Source: Alphaproteobacteria bacterium PA4 (lineage in GTDB: Bacteria > Pseudomonadota > Alphaproteobacteria > Sphingomonadales > Sphingomonadaceae). From it: DNA of 64,000 nucleotides. The notes beneath the pieces were generated by a model. It searched no databases. It worked only from the letters and a program-made list of their open reading frames with translations, and had not been told where the DNA came from. Every line of letters begins with the position of its first letter. Within the stretch, counting starts at the first letter, position 1. Below, piece by piece: positions 54,637 through 63,823 of the stretch. Both the position numbers and the translations under genes were made by a program. Where the stretch lies: positions 1 to 64,000 of the forward strand of contig NKIQ01000012.1 of assembly GCA_002256005.1 (NCBI GenBank). Direction: 5' to 3'.

Positions 54637-57600
54637 TCAATAATCCTTCTTCCAGCGCAAATTGGCGCTGGTGCCGCCCAGCGTCGCCACCTGTGAGAGG
54701 ATCGACAGCGAGCGGGTGAGCGAGATTTCGATGTTGGTGGCGCTATAGCCCTGGGCGTCGGTGGCCAGTTCCACATAGACGCTGCGGCCGATATATTGAC
54801 CTGCGGCGACGGCGGTCTTGCGGCCGGTCGTCGTGTCGGCCGGCAGGATGCGCAGCCGGTCTATGCCCAGGCCCTTCTTCACCATGTTGATCGGGTTGAG
54901 CCCGCCGCTGCCGCCGCGCAGGGAGGCGAGGGCGGCGGCGAGTTGCAGCGCTTCCGGCGCCGACAGATCGGTGACCGAGCTGCCGAACAGCACGCGGCTC
55001 AGCACTTCGTCCTCGGGCAGCGCCGGTACGGAGCTGAAGGCGATCTGCGGGCGCTGGGCCGTGCCGGTGATCGCCAGCTGGGCGGTGAAGCCCTGGGCGC
55101 TGCTTTCGGCGGCGATGTCGATGATCGGATCGGGCGGGAACACGCCCTGAAAGCGGACATCGCCCTTGGTCAGGCTGAAACGCTTGCCGGCGAAATCATA
55201 GTCGCCGCGCACCAGCTGCACCCGGCCGCTGACTTCGGGTGTGGTGGCGCCGCCCTTGACCTTCACATTGGCGCGCCATTCCGCCTCGATGCCCATGCCG
55301 GACAGGAACAGCCGGCGATCGCCGCTGATATCCAGATTGAGCAGCCAGCGTGTCGGCGGCGCATAGGCCACGACGCGGCGGCCAAGCACACGGGTGTTCT
55401 TTTCGGTGACATAGAGCGTCGGCACGTCGATGGCGCTGCCACGGCCGATGCGATAGGTCGCCTTGTCGACGACGAGCTTGCCCGAGACGACGCCGCCATA
55501 TTGGTCGGTGGCGATACGGACGGTGCCGGTGGCGCTGCCGGTGAAATCGTCGCGGTTGACCAATTGGGCGTTCTTCAGCCGCAGCCTTATGTCCATCGGA
55601 AAGCCGCGTTCCCCGGACAGGTCGATGCCGCCGGTGCCGATGATGCTGCCATCCTTGCCGACCCGGCCGGAGAAACGGGTGAGTTCCAGCCGCGAGGCGG
55701 TGAAGCGGCTGTCGAGCGAGACCTGGTCGATGACGGCGCCGACGCTGACCGCTTCGACACGCGCGCCCTCGCTGCGCGCCGTGCCGCTGATCTGCGGGTT
55801 GCCGAGCAGGCCGGAGACATCCGCGGCGACCGAAATCGGCCCACGCACGTCCATCGCCTCGACGCCCGACAGGCCCCAGAGCGCCTGGGCCGGGCCATTG
55901 TAGCGCAGTTGTGCGACGACCGGGCTGGCGAACAGCCGTTCGGTCAACGTGCCGCTGCCCGCCGGAATCGGGCCGATGCGCGCCTGCATCCGCCCTTCGA
56001 CCTTGCCGCCGCGCACGATGACGGCGCGGGCGACGCTGCCTGCCGCGCTCAGATTGGCATTGATGCCGACATCGATGGGGGCGGAAGAGGAGGCGATGCC
56101 CGCGCGCGACAGATGGTTGATGCGCAGCGCGGCGGTGCCGGTCGGCGTGCCGCCCGCCGGCAGGTCGATGTCGATGGTTCCCGACACCCGCCCGCTGACA
56201 TCGAGGGCGGGCAGGGCAACGGTGAGCAGCGACAACGACACCCGGTCGAAATTGGCCTTCAGCGCGCTGTGGCTGCCGAAGATGCCGGACAGCGCGGTCT
56301 TGCCATCGGGCGTGATGATGCTGACGGGTGCCAGCCGCCAGCCATCGCTGTCGCGGGTGAACACGGCGGGCCCGCTCAGCGTCACCGGCTTGCCGTCGAG
56401 CGTGCCGCTGCCGATCAGTCTTGCCTCATCGGCGCCGAGATCGGCCGTCGCCGTCAGCGTGAAGGGGATGGTGGTGGTACCGCTGGCGGCGAGTTTGGCC
56501 TGGCCATCGCCATTGGCATAGCGCAGCGTGCCGCTGGCGGTATCGAGGCGCAGGCCGTCGCGTTCCACGCCCGACAGTGTGAAGCTGCCGCTGGCGCTGG
56601 GGCCGCTGTCGGGCAGCAGCACGCTCAGCTGCACGCGGCCGCGATCGATGCTGATCGGCGTCACAAGGTCGATGCGCGCCTCGTTCGCCGTCACATCGAC
56701 ATCGGCGCGCTGCACGGCGCCGGCGGCGGCAAGTTGCACCACGCCGGTCAGGCCCGAGCCCGCAAAGCCGATGCGACCGGCAAAGGGACCAGTATCGGTC
56801 TGGACGATGCGGCCCTGGCCGATCATGCCGACGATGCTGGCGCGTTCGATCTCGATGGTCACCGGGTCGGTGGCGGTGCGGATCAGGCCGCGCCCGGCGA
56901 CCGGGCCGTAGCTGGAGGCGCCATCGGCGGTGAAGGACCAGCCGCCGACCGCCGGCGCGACATGGCCGCTGAGGTTGGTGAGGCCGATGCCGAAACCGGG
57001 TTTCTGCAGCACGACATCGACGACCGGCGCGTCGATCGGCCCGGCCAGCGCCAGCGTCAGCGGGCCATAGGCGCGCGAAGTGCCGGCACCGCTCAGCCTG
57101 TCCAGGCCGGCGGCGCTGCGCGTGCCATTGGCGGACAATGTCAGGCCCGGTGCCACCAGCCGGGTGTTGCGGAAGGCGAGCGACAGATCGTCGGCGATAT
57201 CGAGGTCGCTGGTGATCACCGGCAGCCCATCGGTCAGCGCGGCAAAAAAGCCATTGTCGATTCGGACGAGCCTGACCGTCGTGCGGCCGGCGACGCGGGC
57301 GCCGTTGCGGCTCGGCGTCACCCGCACATCGGCGCTGATATCGGCCAGGCCGGTCTGCGGGATGACATAGCGCGGCAGCAGGCCCTTGATGGCGATCAGA
57401 TAATCGTCACGCGCCGGCACCACTGTCAGCACCGCCTGGCCCGACAATTTGTCGCTGCGAAAGCCGATGGCGTTGCTGGTCAGCCGGCCATCGGCCCAGG
57501 CGATAGCGCCGGAGGCACGCACATTGGTCAGCAGCGGCGCCGCGGTTTCGGCGACACCGGTGACGCGTCGCGCCGTCGCCGCCACCTGAATGGTCAGCGG

Positions 57601-58821
57601 CGTGCTGCCGAGATTGATGGTGCCAGTGGCGGCCAGGCCCTCGGCGACATAGCTGCTCCAGGCGGCGCTGGCGGTGGTCAGCCGATAGGTCAGCACCGGA
57701 TCGGCAAAGCGCCCGCCGAGCGTGCCGGTGGCGCTGACGTTGCGCCCGCCGATCTTGGGGTGCAGCGCCGCCGGCGCGAGCAGGCGGGCGGTTATGGTGC
57801 CGCTGTCGATGGTTTCGGCGCCGATATCGAGCCGGGCTTTGGCGGTGACGCTGAGGGCGCTGCTGGCGAGGTCGGCCGTCACCGCGGTCTTGCCGTCCGC
57901 GGCCACGGCACTGGCGTCGATCCGGACCAGCGGCGCGGCCAGCCGTGCCGGCACGCCGGTCAGCACCAGCCCGGCATTGGCGCTGCCTTTCAGCGTGAAG
58001 CGGCCCTCGGCGGCGGTCAGCGCCAGATTGGCGAGTGCCTTGCCGCCCAGCCGGGCGTCGAGGCGGCCCTGCCAGGCCTGCCACGCCCCGTCACCGGCCA
58101 GCGTGACAGCGAGCGGGGCGTTCAGCCCCAGCAAACCGGCAATCGCGCCATTGGCCGGGCCCTTGATGACGCCATCGAGATCGAAGCGATTGGCGTCGGG
58201 CTCGGCGTCGATGACCAGCCGCAGCGTGTCGCCGCTGCCGGCGAGGCCGCTTTCGGGCAGGGTCAGCGCCACCAGCCGGGCCTTGACGCGGCCATCGCGG
58301 ATATCGGCGTTGCCGCCGACGCTCAGCACGCGGCGCTGGCCCGAGACCGGCGCCTCGAGGATCAGCCGGTCGATGGCCAGCCGGCCGATATCGAAATCGA
58401 AATCGGGCAGGATGCGGTCATCGGTGCTGGGGTTGAGCGCCGGGGCGCGCAAGATGCGCACGACAGGCGCGGCGATGTCGCGGGCACGAAAGGTCTTGTT
58501 GATCAGGTCGAGCGGCCGCCAGTCCAGCGCCAGCCGCGGCACCTCGGCAAAGCGGCCCCTGGGGTCGGACAGCACCATGTCATGGATCACCGCCTTGCCG
58601 AACAGGCTGCCGTCGATGCGCCCGGCGGTGATGCGCAGTCCGCTTTGCGGCTTCACCAGCGGCAGTTGCCGGACAACAAAGGCGCGGCCGGCATCGCTGT
58701 CGATCCAGCGCAGCGCGGCAAAACCGAGCACGGTCAGCAATGTCAGGCCGATGACGATGAACGACAGCGCCCGGGCAATGCCATGGCCGCCGCGTCGCAC
58801 GGGTGGTGCTGCCTCCGCCAT
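54637..58821 (-). CDS. tamB: translocation and assembly module inner-membrane component TamB
   Basis: A 1394-residue protein with an N-terminal membrane anchor (ALSFIVIGLTLLTVLGFAAL, about 15-34) and a long beta-taco domain. It ends with the conserved DUF490 C-terminus (NPINMVKKGLGIDRLRI..YIGRSVYVELATDAQG..LRWKKDY). TamB spans the periplasm and works with TamA in outer-membrane protein insertion and lipid transport. The start overlaps the tamA stop as TGATG, so the two are coupled. Confidence 0.96.
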   Translation of the reverse strand: MAEAAPPVRRGGHGIARALSFIVIGLTLLTVLGFAALRWIDSDAGRAFVVRQLPLVKPQSGLRITAGRIDGSLFGKAVIHDMVLSDPRGRFAEVPRLALDWRPLDLINKTFRARDIAAPVVRILRAPALNPSTDDRILPDFDFDIGRLAIDRLILEAPVSGQRRVLSVGGNADIRDGRVKARLVALTLPESGLAGSGDTLRLVIDAEPDANRFDLDGVIKGPANGAIAGLLGLNAPLAVTLAGDGAWQAWQGRLDARLGGKALANLALTAAEGRFTLKGSANAGLVLTGVPARLAAPLVRIDASAVAADGKTAVTADLASSALSVTAKARLDIGAETIDSGTITARLLAPAALHPKIGGRNVSATGTLGGRFADPVLTYRLTTASAAWSSYVAEGLAATGTINLGSTPLTIQVAATARRVTGVAETAAPLLTNVRASGAIAWADGRLTSNAIGFRSDKLSGQAVLTVVPARDDYLIAIKGLLPRYVIPQTGLADISADVRVTPSRNGARVAGRTTVRLVRIDNGFFAALTDGLPVITSDLDIADDLSLAFRNTRLVAPGLTLSANGTRSAAGLDRLSGAGTSRAYGPLTLALAGPIDAPVVDVVLQKPGFGIGLTNLSGHVAPAVGGWSFTADGASSYGPVAGRGLIRTATDPVTIEIERASIVGMIGQGRIVQTDTGPFAGRIGFAGSGLTGVVQLAAAGAVQRADVDVTANEARIDLVTPISIDRGRVQLSVLLPDSGPSASGSFTLSGVERDGLRLDTASGTLRYANGDGQAKLAASGTTTIPFTLTATADLGADEARLIGSGTLDGKPVTLSGPAVFTRDSDGWRLAPVSIITPDGKTALSGIFGSHSALKANFDRVSLSLLTVALPALDVSGRVSGTIDIDLPAGGTPTGTAALRINHLSRAGIASSSAPIDVGINANLSAAGSVARAVIVRGGKVEGRMQARIGPIPAGSGTLTERLFASPVVAQLRYNGPAQALWGLSGVEAMDVRGPISVAADVSGLLGNPQISGTARSEGARVEAVSVGAVIDQVSLDSRFTASRLELTRFSGRVGKDGSIIGTGGIDLSGERGFPMDIRLRLKNAQLVNRDDFTGSATGTVRIATDQYGGVVSGKLVVDKATYRIGRGSAIDVPTLYVTEKNTRVLGRRVVAYAPPTRWLLNLDISGDRRLFLSGMGIEAEWRANVKVKGGATTPEVSGRVQLVRGDYDFAGKRFSLTKGDVRFQGVFPPDPIIDIAAESSAQGFTAQLAITGTAQRPQIAFSSVPALPEDEVLSRVLFGSSVTDLSAPEALQLAAALASLRGGSGGLNPINMVKKGLGIDRLRILPADTTTGRKTAVAAGQYIGRSVYVELATDAQGYSATNIEISLTRSLSILSQVATLGGTSANLRWKKDY

Positions 58822-60878
58822 CAGAAGGCCTGGCCGATCGAGACGTAGAAGGCGAGGCGCGGGTCGCCGGCCTGGCGGGTCAGGGGTGTCGCCAGATCGA
58901 TGCGCACCGGGCCGAAGCTGGTGTAATAGCGAAAGCCGAGGCCGGCGCCGTAGCGCAGATCGGTGAAGCGCGGCAGCGATGAGCTGTACACTTGGCCCGC
59001 ATCGACGAAGCCGACCAGCCCGACATCATTGCCGAAAGCGGTGAAGCGGTAGCGCACCTCTGCCGAGGCTTCCGTCAGGCTGTTGCCGCCGGTCGGGCTG
59101 CCATCGCCATCCTTGGGGCCGACGCCCTGATAGTCGAAGCCGCGCACCGAACCGCCACCGCCGGCATAGAAGCGCCGGTCGGGCGCGATGCGACCGCGGC
59201 TGGCCCCGGCGATGGCGCCCAGATGCAGGCGCCCGGCCAGCACCACCGGCCCCAGCGGATAATAGGCGGTGCCGTCGAATTGCGTCTTCAGATAGTTGAA
59301 ATAGGTGCCGCTGCGCAGCGTGAATTCGGGCGAGACACGCGCCGTCAGCCGGAAACCCTTCGACGGGTTGAGCAGATTGTCCGACTGGTCCCAGGTGACG
59401 TTGCCGGGCAGGGCGATGATGAAATAGGTGTTGTTGGGATCGGACGGCGCCGAACGGTCGCGCTGCCGCGTCACCAGCGCCTCGACACCCAGCGAATAGG
59501 TCCAGGGTTTCTGCCAGACGATGTTCGATTCGCGGGCGATGGCGGCGCCGAGGCCAAAGGTCGTCGCGTCAAAGGCGTTCTGCTGTTCCGCCGACAGGCC
59601 GAGGCGCAGTGACAGCGTCTGGTCGCGCCGCTTGAAATTGCGGCGGCGCAGTTCGCCGATCAGCACCTGTTCGCGCTCGGCGGCGACGGTGCGGACGGTG
59701 AAGCCGCCCTCCGGCTTGATCAGGTTGCGATGCGCCCAGCTGGCTTCGACGCGGATGCCCTGGCCGGTCGAATAACCCCCGGTGGCGGCGATGGTGCGCA
59801 CGGGTGCCGCTTCGGTGGTGATCTGCAGATCGACGGTCTGGGTGCCATCGGCATTGGGCGGACCGGCGGCAACCGCCTTTATATTGACGGCGCCGAACAG
59901 TCCGGTCTGGATCAGCGCGCGGCGCAGATCGTCCCGGCCGAAGCCGCTATAGGGCTGGCCGGGCTTGAAACGGGCGATGATGGCAAGATGCCTTTCATCA
60001 AAGCCCTGGGTATCACCGTTGATGTGCAGGCCACCGAACACGGCGCGCGGGCCGGTCTCGACACTCTGCACCAGTTGTGCGGTGCGGGTGGCATGGTCGA
60101 TGGTGATATCGGGCTTCAGCACCTGGGCGAATGGATAACCAGCGTCGGCGAGCTGGGCGGCCAGACTTTCGGTGGCGGCGGTGACCTTGACCGCATCGAC
60201 AGTGTCGCCCGGCTTCAGACCGAGCAGTGGCAGCGCCAGCGCCGTCGGGGCCGGGCCATCGGGGGCGGTGATGCTGATGCTGTCAAAGGTATAGAGTGGC
60301 CCGGGATCGACAGTGACGACCACCCGGGTCGGCTGGCCGGCGCGCACCGGCGCCAGGATCTGGATGGCGGTGCTGCCACCATAATGGCCGACAGAGCGCA
60401 GCAACTGGTCGATGAGGTCGCGGTCCTCGATGGTGCGGCGGTTGATCTGTGCCAGATTGGCGGCCTCGCCACGCTTGCTCCACAGCGCCGACAGCCCCTC
60501 ATATTCGTCCTGAAGGCCGAGCGGTGCCAGTCCCTTCACCTCCACGGCATAGCGGACATCGCCGGCGATTTCGGCATCGGCGTCGCTGTCGGTGGTCGAT
60601 TCGACGGTGGGCCAGGGCACGTCGGCTGCGGCATCGCCGGGCATCGGCGGGAAATCTTCCAGCGCCGGCTCGCCGGTCGGCAGTGGTATCGTCGACGGCC
60701 GCGCTGCATCGGCCAGTGCGTCATCCAGACTGGTGGCACCGGTGCTTAATGGCGCTGGTGGCGCCGGTTCGGGCGGCGCCGGCGATGTGCTCTGGGCGGC
60801 CAGCGGCGCTGCCAGCCCCAGTGCGACACAGGCCGACACCCTGAGCGAGCATCGCAAAAATGGTTCCCCAAACACCAC
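58821..60878 (-). CDS. tamA: outer-membrane assembly protein TamA (Omp85 family)
   Basis: A 685-residue Omp85-family protein. After a signal peptide (cleavage near APLAAQS) comes an unusual roughly 90-residue low-complexity Pro/Ala/Asp-rich segment. POTRA domains (about 110-330) follow, then a 16-strand barrel containing the VRGF-type motif (GSVRGFDYQG). It ends in the aromatic IGQAF. The start is taken as GTG at 60878, since no ATG lies at a suitable site. It is followed by tamB with a TGATG overlap. Confidence 0.93.
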   Translation of the reverse strand: MVFGEPFLRCSLRVSACVALGLAAPLAAQSTSPAPPEPAPPAPLSTGATSLDDALADAARPSTIPLPTGEPALEDFPPMPGDAAADVPWPTVESTTDSDADAEIAGDVRYAVEVKGLAPLGLQDEYEGLSALWSKRGEAANLAQINRRTIEDRDLIDQLLRSVGHYGGSTAIQILAPVRAGQPTRVVVTVDPGPLYTFDSISITAPDGPAPTALALPLLGLKPGDTVDAVKVTAATESLAAQLADAGYPFAQVLKPDITIDHATRTAQLVQSVETGPRAVFGGLHINGDTQGFDERHLAIIARFKPGQPYSGFGRDDLRRALIQTGLFGAVNIKAVAAGPPNADGTQTVDLQITTEAAPVRTIAATGGYSTGQGIRVEASWAHRNLIKPEGGFTVRTVAAEREQVLIGELRRRNFKRRDQTLSLRLGLSAEQQNAFDATTFGLGAAIARESNIVWQKPWTYSLGVEALVTRQRDRSAPSDPNNTYFIIALPGNVTWDQSDNLLNPSKGFRLTARVSPEFTLRSGTYFNYLKTQFDGTAYYPLGPVVLAGRLHLGAIAGASRGRIAPDRRFYAGGGGSVRGFDYQGVGPKDGDGSPTGGNSLTEASAEVRYRFTAFGNDVGLVGFVDAGQVYSSSLPRFTDLRYGAGLGFRYYTSFGPVRIDLATPLTRQAGDPRLAFYVSIGQAF

Positions 60879-60972
60879 GAGTCAGTCCTAGACCAGCCAA
60901 TCGCCCGCGCAAAGCCGTGGCTGCGGCAAGGCGGGACTGGCACGACGCCGCAGAGCGTGGCAAAGCACCAGC

Positions 60973-61089
60973 ATGTCGCAACGCCCTGAAGTCGATCCTG
61001 TTCCCCGCCCGCCCCAGCGTGGCGGCGGCGTGCTGATCGCCGCCGGGCTGCTGCTCGGGCCGGTTCCGTCTAAGTGCAAGAGACTCTAG
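60973..61089 (+). pseudogene. truncated 5' remnant of a small membrane protein gene
   Basis: An open frame of 38 codons: MSQRPEVDPVPRPPQRGGGV followed by LIAAGLLLGPVP, then KCKRL and stop. The N-terminus resembles a recurrent sphingomonad small membrane protein in which a Gly-rich helix hairpin continues further. Here the frame ends within the first helix, just where the S24 repressor gene ends on the opposite strand. It may be a remnant cut by arrival of the repressor module; resemblance is from memory, so confidence is low. Confidence 0.35.
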
Positions 61090-61766
61090 CTCAGCCGCCG
61101 CCCCACCCAGACCACGCGGCCGATGACTGTCAGCCCGGCGGGATCGCAATCGTCCCAGCTTGGATAGGCATCATTGTCGCTGCGGATGGCCAGCCGCCGT
61201 GTCGCCGGATTGACCGACAGTCGCTTGACCAGCAGCGCATCATCGGTGCGCAGCACATAAATGCCGTCGCGCAGCCGCTCGCGATCATCGGTATCGACCA
61301 GGATGTGATCGCCGTCGGCCAGCGTCGGCAACATTGAATCGCCCTGCACATTGATCACCGACAGCGCTTCCGGCCGGCCGCTGGCGACGTCGCGCACCCA
61401 ATTGGCCTGGAAGGCGAGGGCGGCGAGCGCGTTTTCGTCGCCAGGCTGGGCGCCGCCACCGGCGGAGGCGCCGACATCCAGCTGCGGGATCAGCACATAG
61501 TCGCGGGCATGGCGAATCAGTCCTGGTCGCGCGACGACGGCGTGATCGGGCTTGTCATCCGGGCCGCCGAGCAGCCGTTCCGGCACGCCGAAATGCTGGG
61601 CGAGGACACGACGATCGGTTTCCGACAAGCGACGGGGCACGCCGCGCTTGACGAACTGCTGGATATAGGTCGGATTTCGCCCAAGGCGTCGCGACAGCGA
61701 GGCATAGTCCTCGCCGCGCGATGCGATAAGCTCGTCCAACCGCTTGCGGATGGCGATACTGTCCAT
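61086..61766 (-). CDS. XRE/S24 family transcriptional repressor (CI/LexA-like)
   Basis: A 226-residue protein. The N-terminal helix-turn-helix has YASLSRRLGRNPTYIQQFVKRG. The C-terminal S24 peptidase-like domain has the serine in GDSMLPTLADGD and the lysine in LLVKRLSV, the Ser-Lys dyad used for RecA-stimulated self-cleavage. It may be a DNA-damage-responsive repressor. Start ATG at 61766. It faces the 66-residue gene across a 141-base AT-rich region with palindromes. Confidence 0.93.
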   Translation of the reverse strand: MDSIAIRKRLDELIASRGEDYASLSRRLGRNPTYIQQFVKRGVPRRLSETDRRVLAQHFGVPERLLGGPDDKPDHAVVARPGLIRHARDYVLIPQLDVGASAGGGAQPGDENALAALAFQANWVRDVASGRPEALSVINVQGDSMLPTLADGDHILVDTDDRERLRDGIYVLRTDDALLVKRLSVNPATRRLAIRSDNDAYPSWDDCDPAGLTVIGRVVWVGRRLS

Positions 61767-61803
61767 GACTCACGGACCTCCTCTCCCGGCCCGCTTGCAC
61801 CGG

Positions 61804-61836
61804 ACTATAGCATAGTTTTTTACCTAGACTAGTAGG
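61804..61836. promoter_or_regulatory. AT-rich palindromes in the divergent repressor promoter region
   Basis: ACTAT-AGC-ATAGT (61804-61816) and, 6 bases on, CCTAGACTAGTAGG with internal CTAG-A-CTAG (61823-61836). They lie between the S24 repressor (start 61766) and the divergent 66-residue gene (start 61908), and are candidate operators for the repressor. Confidence 0.5.
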
Positions 61837-61907
61837 ATTTGCGCATCGATAAAGTCGCAACGCCACCGAATCGGTTGTGATTCTCAAAGGTAGGCGATGG
61901 GAGGTTG

Positions 61908-62105
61908 ATGATGACATTGCTGACAACGGTCGAACGTCACCTGCGCCGGCGAGCGTTGGCGCCGTCGCGGTTCGGACGTGTCGTGGCAGGCGATCCGCGC
62001 TTTGTCTTCGATCTGCGCCGTGGGCGCGAGCCGCGACCCGCCACGGCGGCGCGCGTCCTGGCCTTTATCGCCAGCGCCGAGGCCGGCGACCTGCGGGAGG
62101 TCTGA
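61908..62105 (+). CDS. 65-residue helix-turn-helix-like protein divergent from the S24 repressor
   Basis: A short protein. Residues about 20-55 (SRFGRVVAGDPRFVFDLRRG followed by REPRPATAARVLAFI) form a predicted helix-turn-helix of a type common in sphingomonads beside S24 proteins. GGGAGG precedes the ATGs at 61908 and 61911, and either may be used. The next gene starts 2 bases after its stop, so they are cotranscribed. A Cro-like role opposite the repressor is inference. Confidence 0.75.
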   Translation: MMTLLTTVERHLRRRALAPSRFGRVVAGDPRFVFDLRRGREPRPATAARVLAFIASAEAGDLREV

Positions 62106-62107
62106 TC

Positions 62108-62509
62108 ATGCGACCCAACACCAGTGCCATTGCCCTGCAACTGCTGCGTGCCGTCGTCGCCACCGCCGGTTGCGACCCGTCCGATAGGGAAAAACCCATA
62201 ATTGTTACCGAATTGCTCGAAACCCGCGACTGGGCGAGCGCTACGTTCGAAGGCGAGATGCATCGCCTGCATCTGCGGATCGACGGGGAAGCCTCGGCGG
62301 TGGCCGCGATGCTCGACCGGTTGCGCCACGGTGTGCCGGACCGGGACATCGCTCTCAATGGCTGGTTCGTGGCCGATATCTTGGTCGAAGATAGGCAAGA
62401 TGACGGCGATCATGACGATAGCCTAGGCAATTCCCTCGCCATAGTTAACCAAAATGTGACATCTTTGTCGCAATCCTTGATAATTCGCGCGCTCGTGCTG
62501 CGCGACTGA
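62108..62509 (+). CDS. uncharacterised 133-residue protein of the S24 module
   Basis: A soluble protein that starts MRPNTSAIALQLLRAVV, has acidic stretches (DRQDDGDHDD) and is mostly helical/mixed. I recognise no family. It starts 2 bases after the helix-turn-helix gene, so it is cotranscribed and probably under the same repressor. Confidence 0.72.
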   Translation: MRPNTSAIALQLLRAVVATAGCDPSDREKPIIVTELLETRDWASATFEGEMHRLHLRIDGEASAVAAMLDRLRHGVPDRDIALNGWFVADILVEDRQDDGDHDDSLGNSLAIVNQNVTSLSQSLIIRALVLRD

Positions 62510-62703
62510 CGATGCCTGGCGGGCCAGAGGGCAGCTGGCCGCCATTGCCTCACTGCGTCGGGGTCTGGCTTCGACAGGGGCGATTTGCCGCTCCCCGGCC
62601 AGTTTGAGCGCCACTCGAAATCGCTTGCGACTTGCCGGCTTCCGGGCAATATTGAGTCGTAATCAAAAGTGCTGGCATGGCGCCGGCCGGTCGGGTGGGC
62701 GAA

Positions 62704-63819
62704 ATGCAGCAAGTCGAACAAGCGCGCGGCAAGGGGCTGGCCTGGTCCGCCGCGCTGATCGTCACCTCAGCCCTGCTGCTCTCGGCCTGCGGGTCTGAGG
62801 CACCGCCGCCACCCCCTGCCAGTGAAACCGCCATCCCCGTCACGCTCGCCACCGCCACTGGCGCCGATGGCGGCAGCAGCCTCGCCATCAGCGGCACCGT
62901 CCGGCAGAAGCGCGAGACGCCGCTCGGCTTCAACGCGCCGGGCCGCATCGCCGCCATCCTGGTCCGCGAGGGCGATGTCGTTGCCAGGGGTCAGGTGCTG
63001 GCCCGGCTCGATCCCACCAGCCTCGATGCCGCCGTCGTCTCCGCCCGCGCCGAGGCTGCCCGCGCCGAGGCCGATTACCGCCGGCTCGAAGGCCTGTTCG
63101 CCAAGGGCTGGGTGACGGCACCGCGGGTCGAAACCGCCCGCGCCACCGCCGCCGCCGCCCGCGCCCGCGTCGCGCAATCGGGTTTCGACCTTGGCCTTGC
63201 CACCATCCATGCGCCTTCGGCCGGCACGGTGCTGCGCCGCCCGGCCGAACCCGGCCAGATCACCAGCCCCGGCCAGACCGTGTTGATCATCGGCGAGCGC
63301 GATTCGGGCTATGTCTTTCGCGTGCCGCTGGCCGACAGCGACCTGGCGCGCGTGAAACTGGGCCAGGCCGCCAATGTCAGCATACCGGCGCTTGGGCCGA
63401 CGCCGATGGTCGCCAGTGTCAGCGAGATCGGCGCCCGCGGCGATGATGCCACCGGCACCTTCCGTGTCGAGCTGGCGCTGCCCAACCGGCCCGACATGCG
63501 CTCCGGTCTGATCGGCACGGCGCGACTGCGCTTTGCCGATTCCAATGCCGTCGCCGGCGTCACCGTGCCGGCGACCGCCATCTTCGCGGCGCGCGCTGAC
63601 GAGGGCTTTGTCTATGTCATCGATGCCGCCGGCCGGCAGGTGCGGCTTCGCCAGGTGGCGCTGGGGCCGCTCGGCGATACTTCAGTCACCATCGCATCGG
63701 GGCTGCGGCCCGGCGAGCGGGTCGTCGCTTCGGGTGTCGACCGGCTGCGCGATGGTGCGGCGGTGACGGTCATCGCTCCGGCTGCTGCCGCGGCCACCGC
63801 CGCCGCGAAACGCGGCTGA
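62704..63819 (+). CDS. RND efflux periplasmic adaptor (membrane fusion protein)
   Basis: A 371-residue protein with a lipoprotein signal (LLLSACGS). It has the HlyD-like barrel-sandwich hybrid (LGFNAPGRIAAILVREGDVV..QVLARLDP), an alpha-helical hairpin (about 110-160), a second lipoyl half (IHAPSAGTVLRRPAEPGQI) and a beta-barrel C-terminus. It bridges the inner-membrane pump and outer channel. ATG at 62704 is chosen because GGGTGGG lies upstream; ATG at 62677 is an alternative. The pump gene follows 4 bases later. Confidence 0.93.
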   Translation: MQQVEQARGKGLAWSAALIVTSALLLSACGSEAPPPPPASETAIPVTLATATGADGGSSLAISGTVRQKRETPLGFNAPGRIAAILVREGDVVARGQVLARLDPTSLDAAVVSARAEAARAEADYRRLEGLFAKGWVTAPRVETARATAAAARARVAQSGFDLGLATIHAPSAGTVLRRPAEPGQITSPGQTVLIIGERDSGYVFRVPLADSDLARVKLGQAANVSIPALGPTPMVASVSEIGARGDDATGTFRVELALPNRPDMRSGLIGTARLRFADSNAVAGVTVPATAIFAARADEGFVYVIDAAGRQVRLRQVALGPLGDTSVTIASGLRPGERVVASGVDRLRDGAAVTVIAPAAAAATAAAKRG

Positions 63820-63823
63820 TCCG

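Noticed and set aside
54796-58848. A 1350-codon open frame on the plus strand opposite tamB
   Set aside because: It is the antisense shadow of a GC-rich gene: codon positions mirror tamB, there is no family match, and the residue mix (Asp/Gly/Arg/Ala) is that expected from reverse reading.
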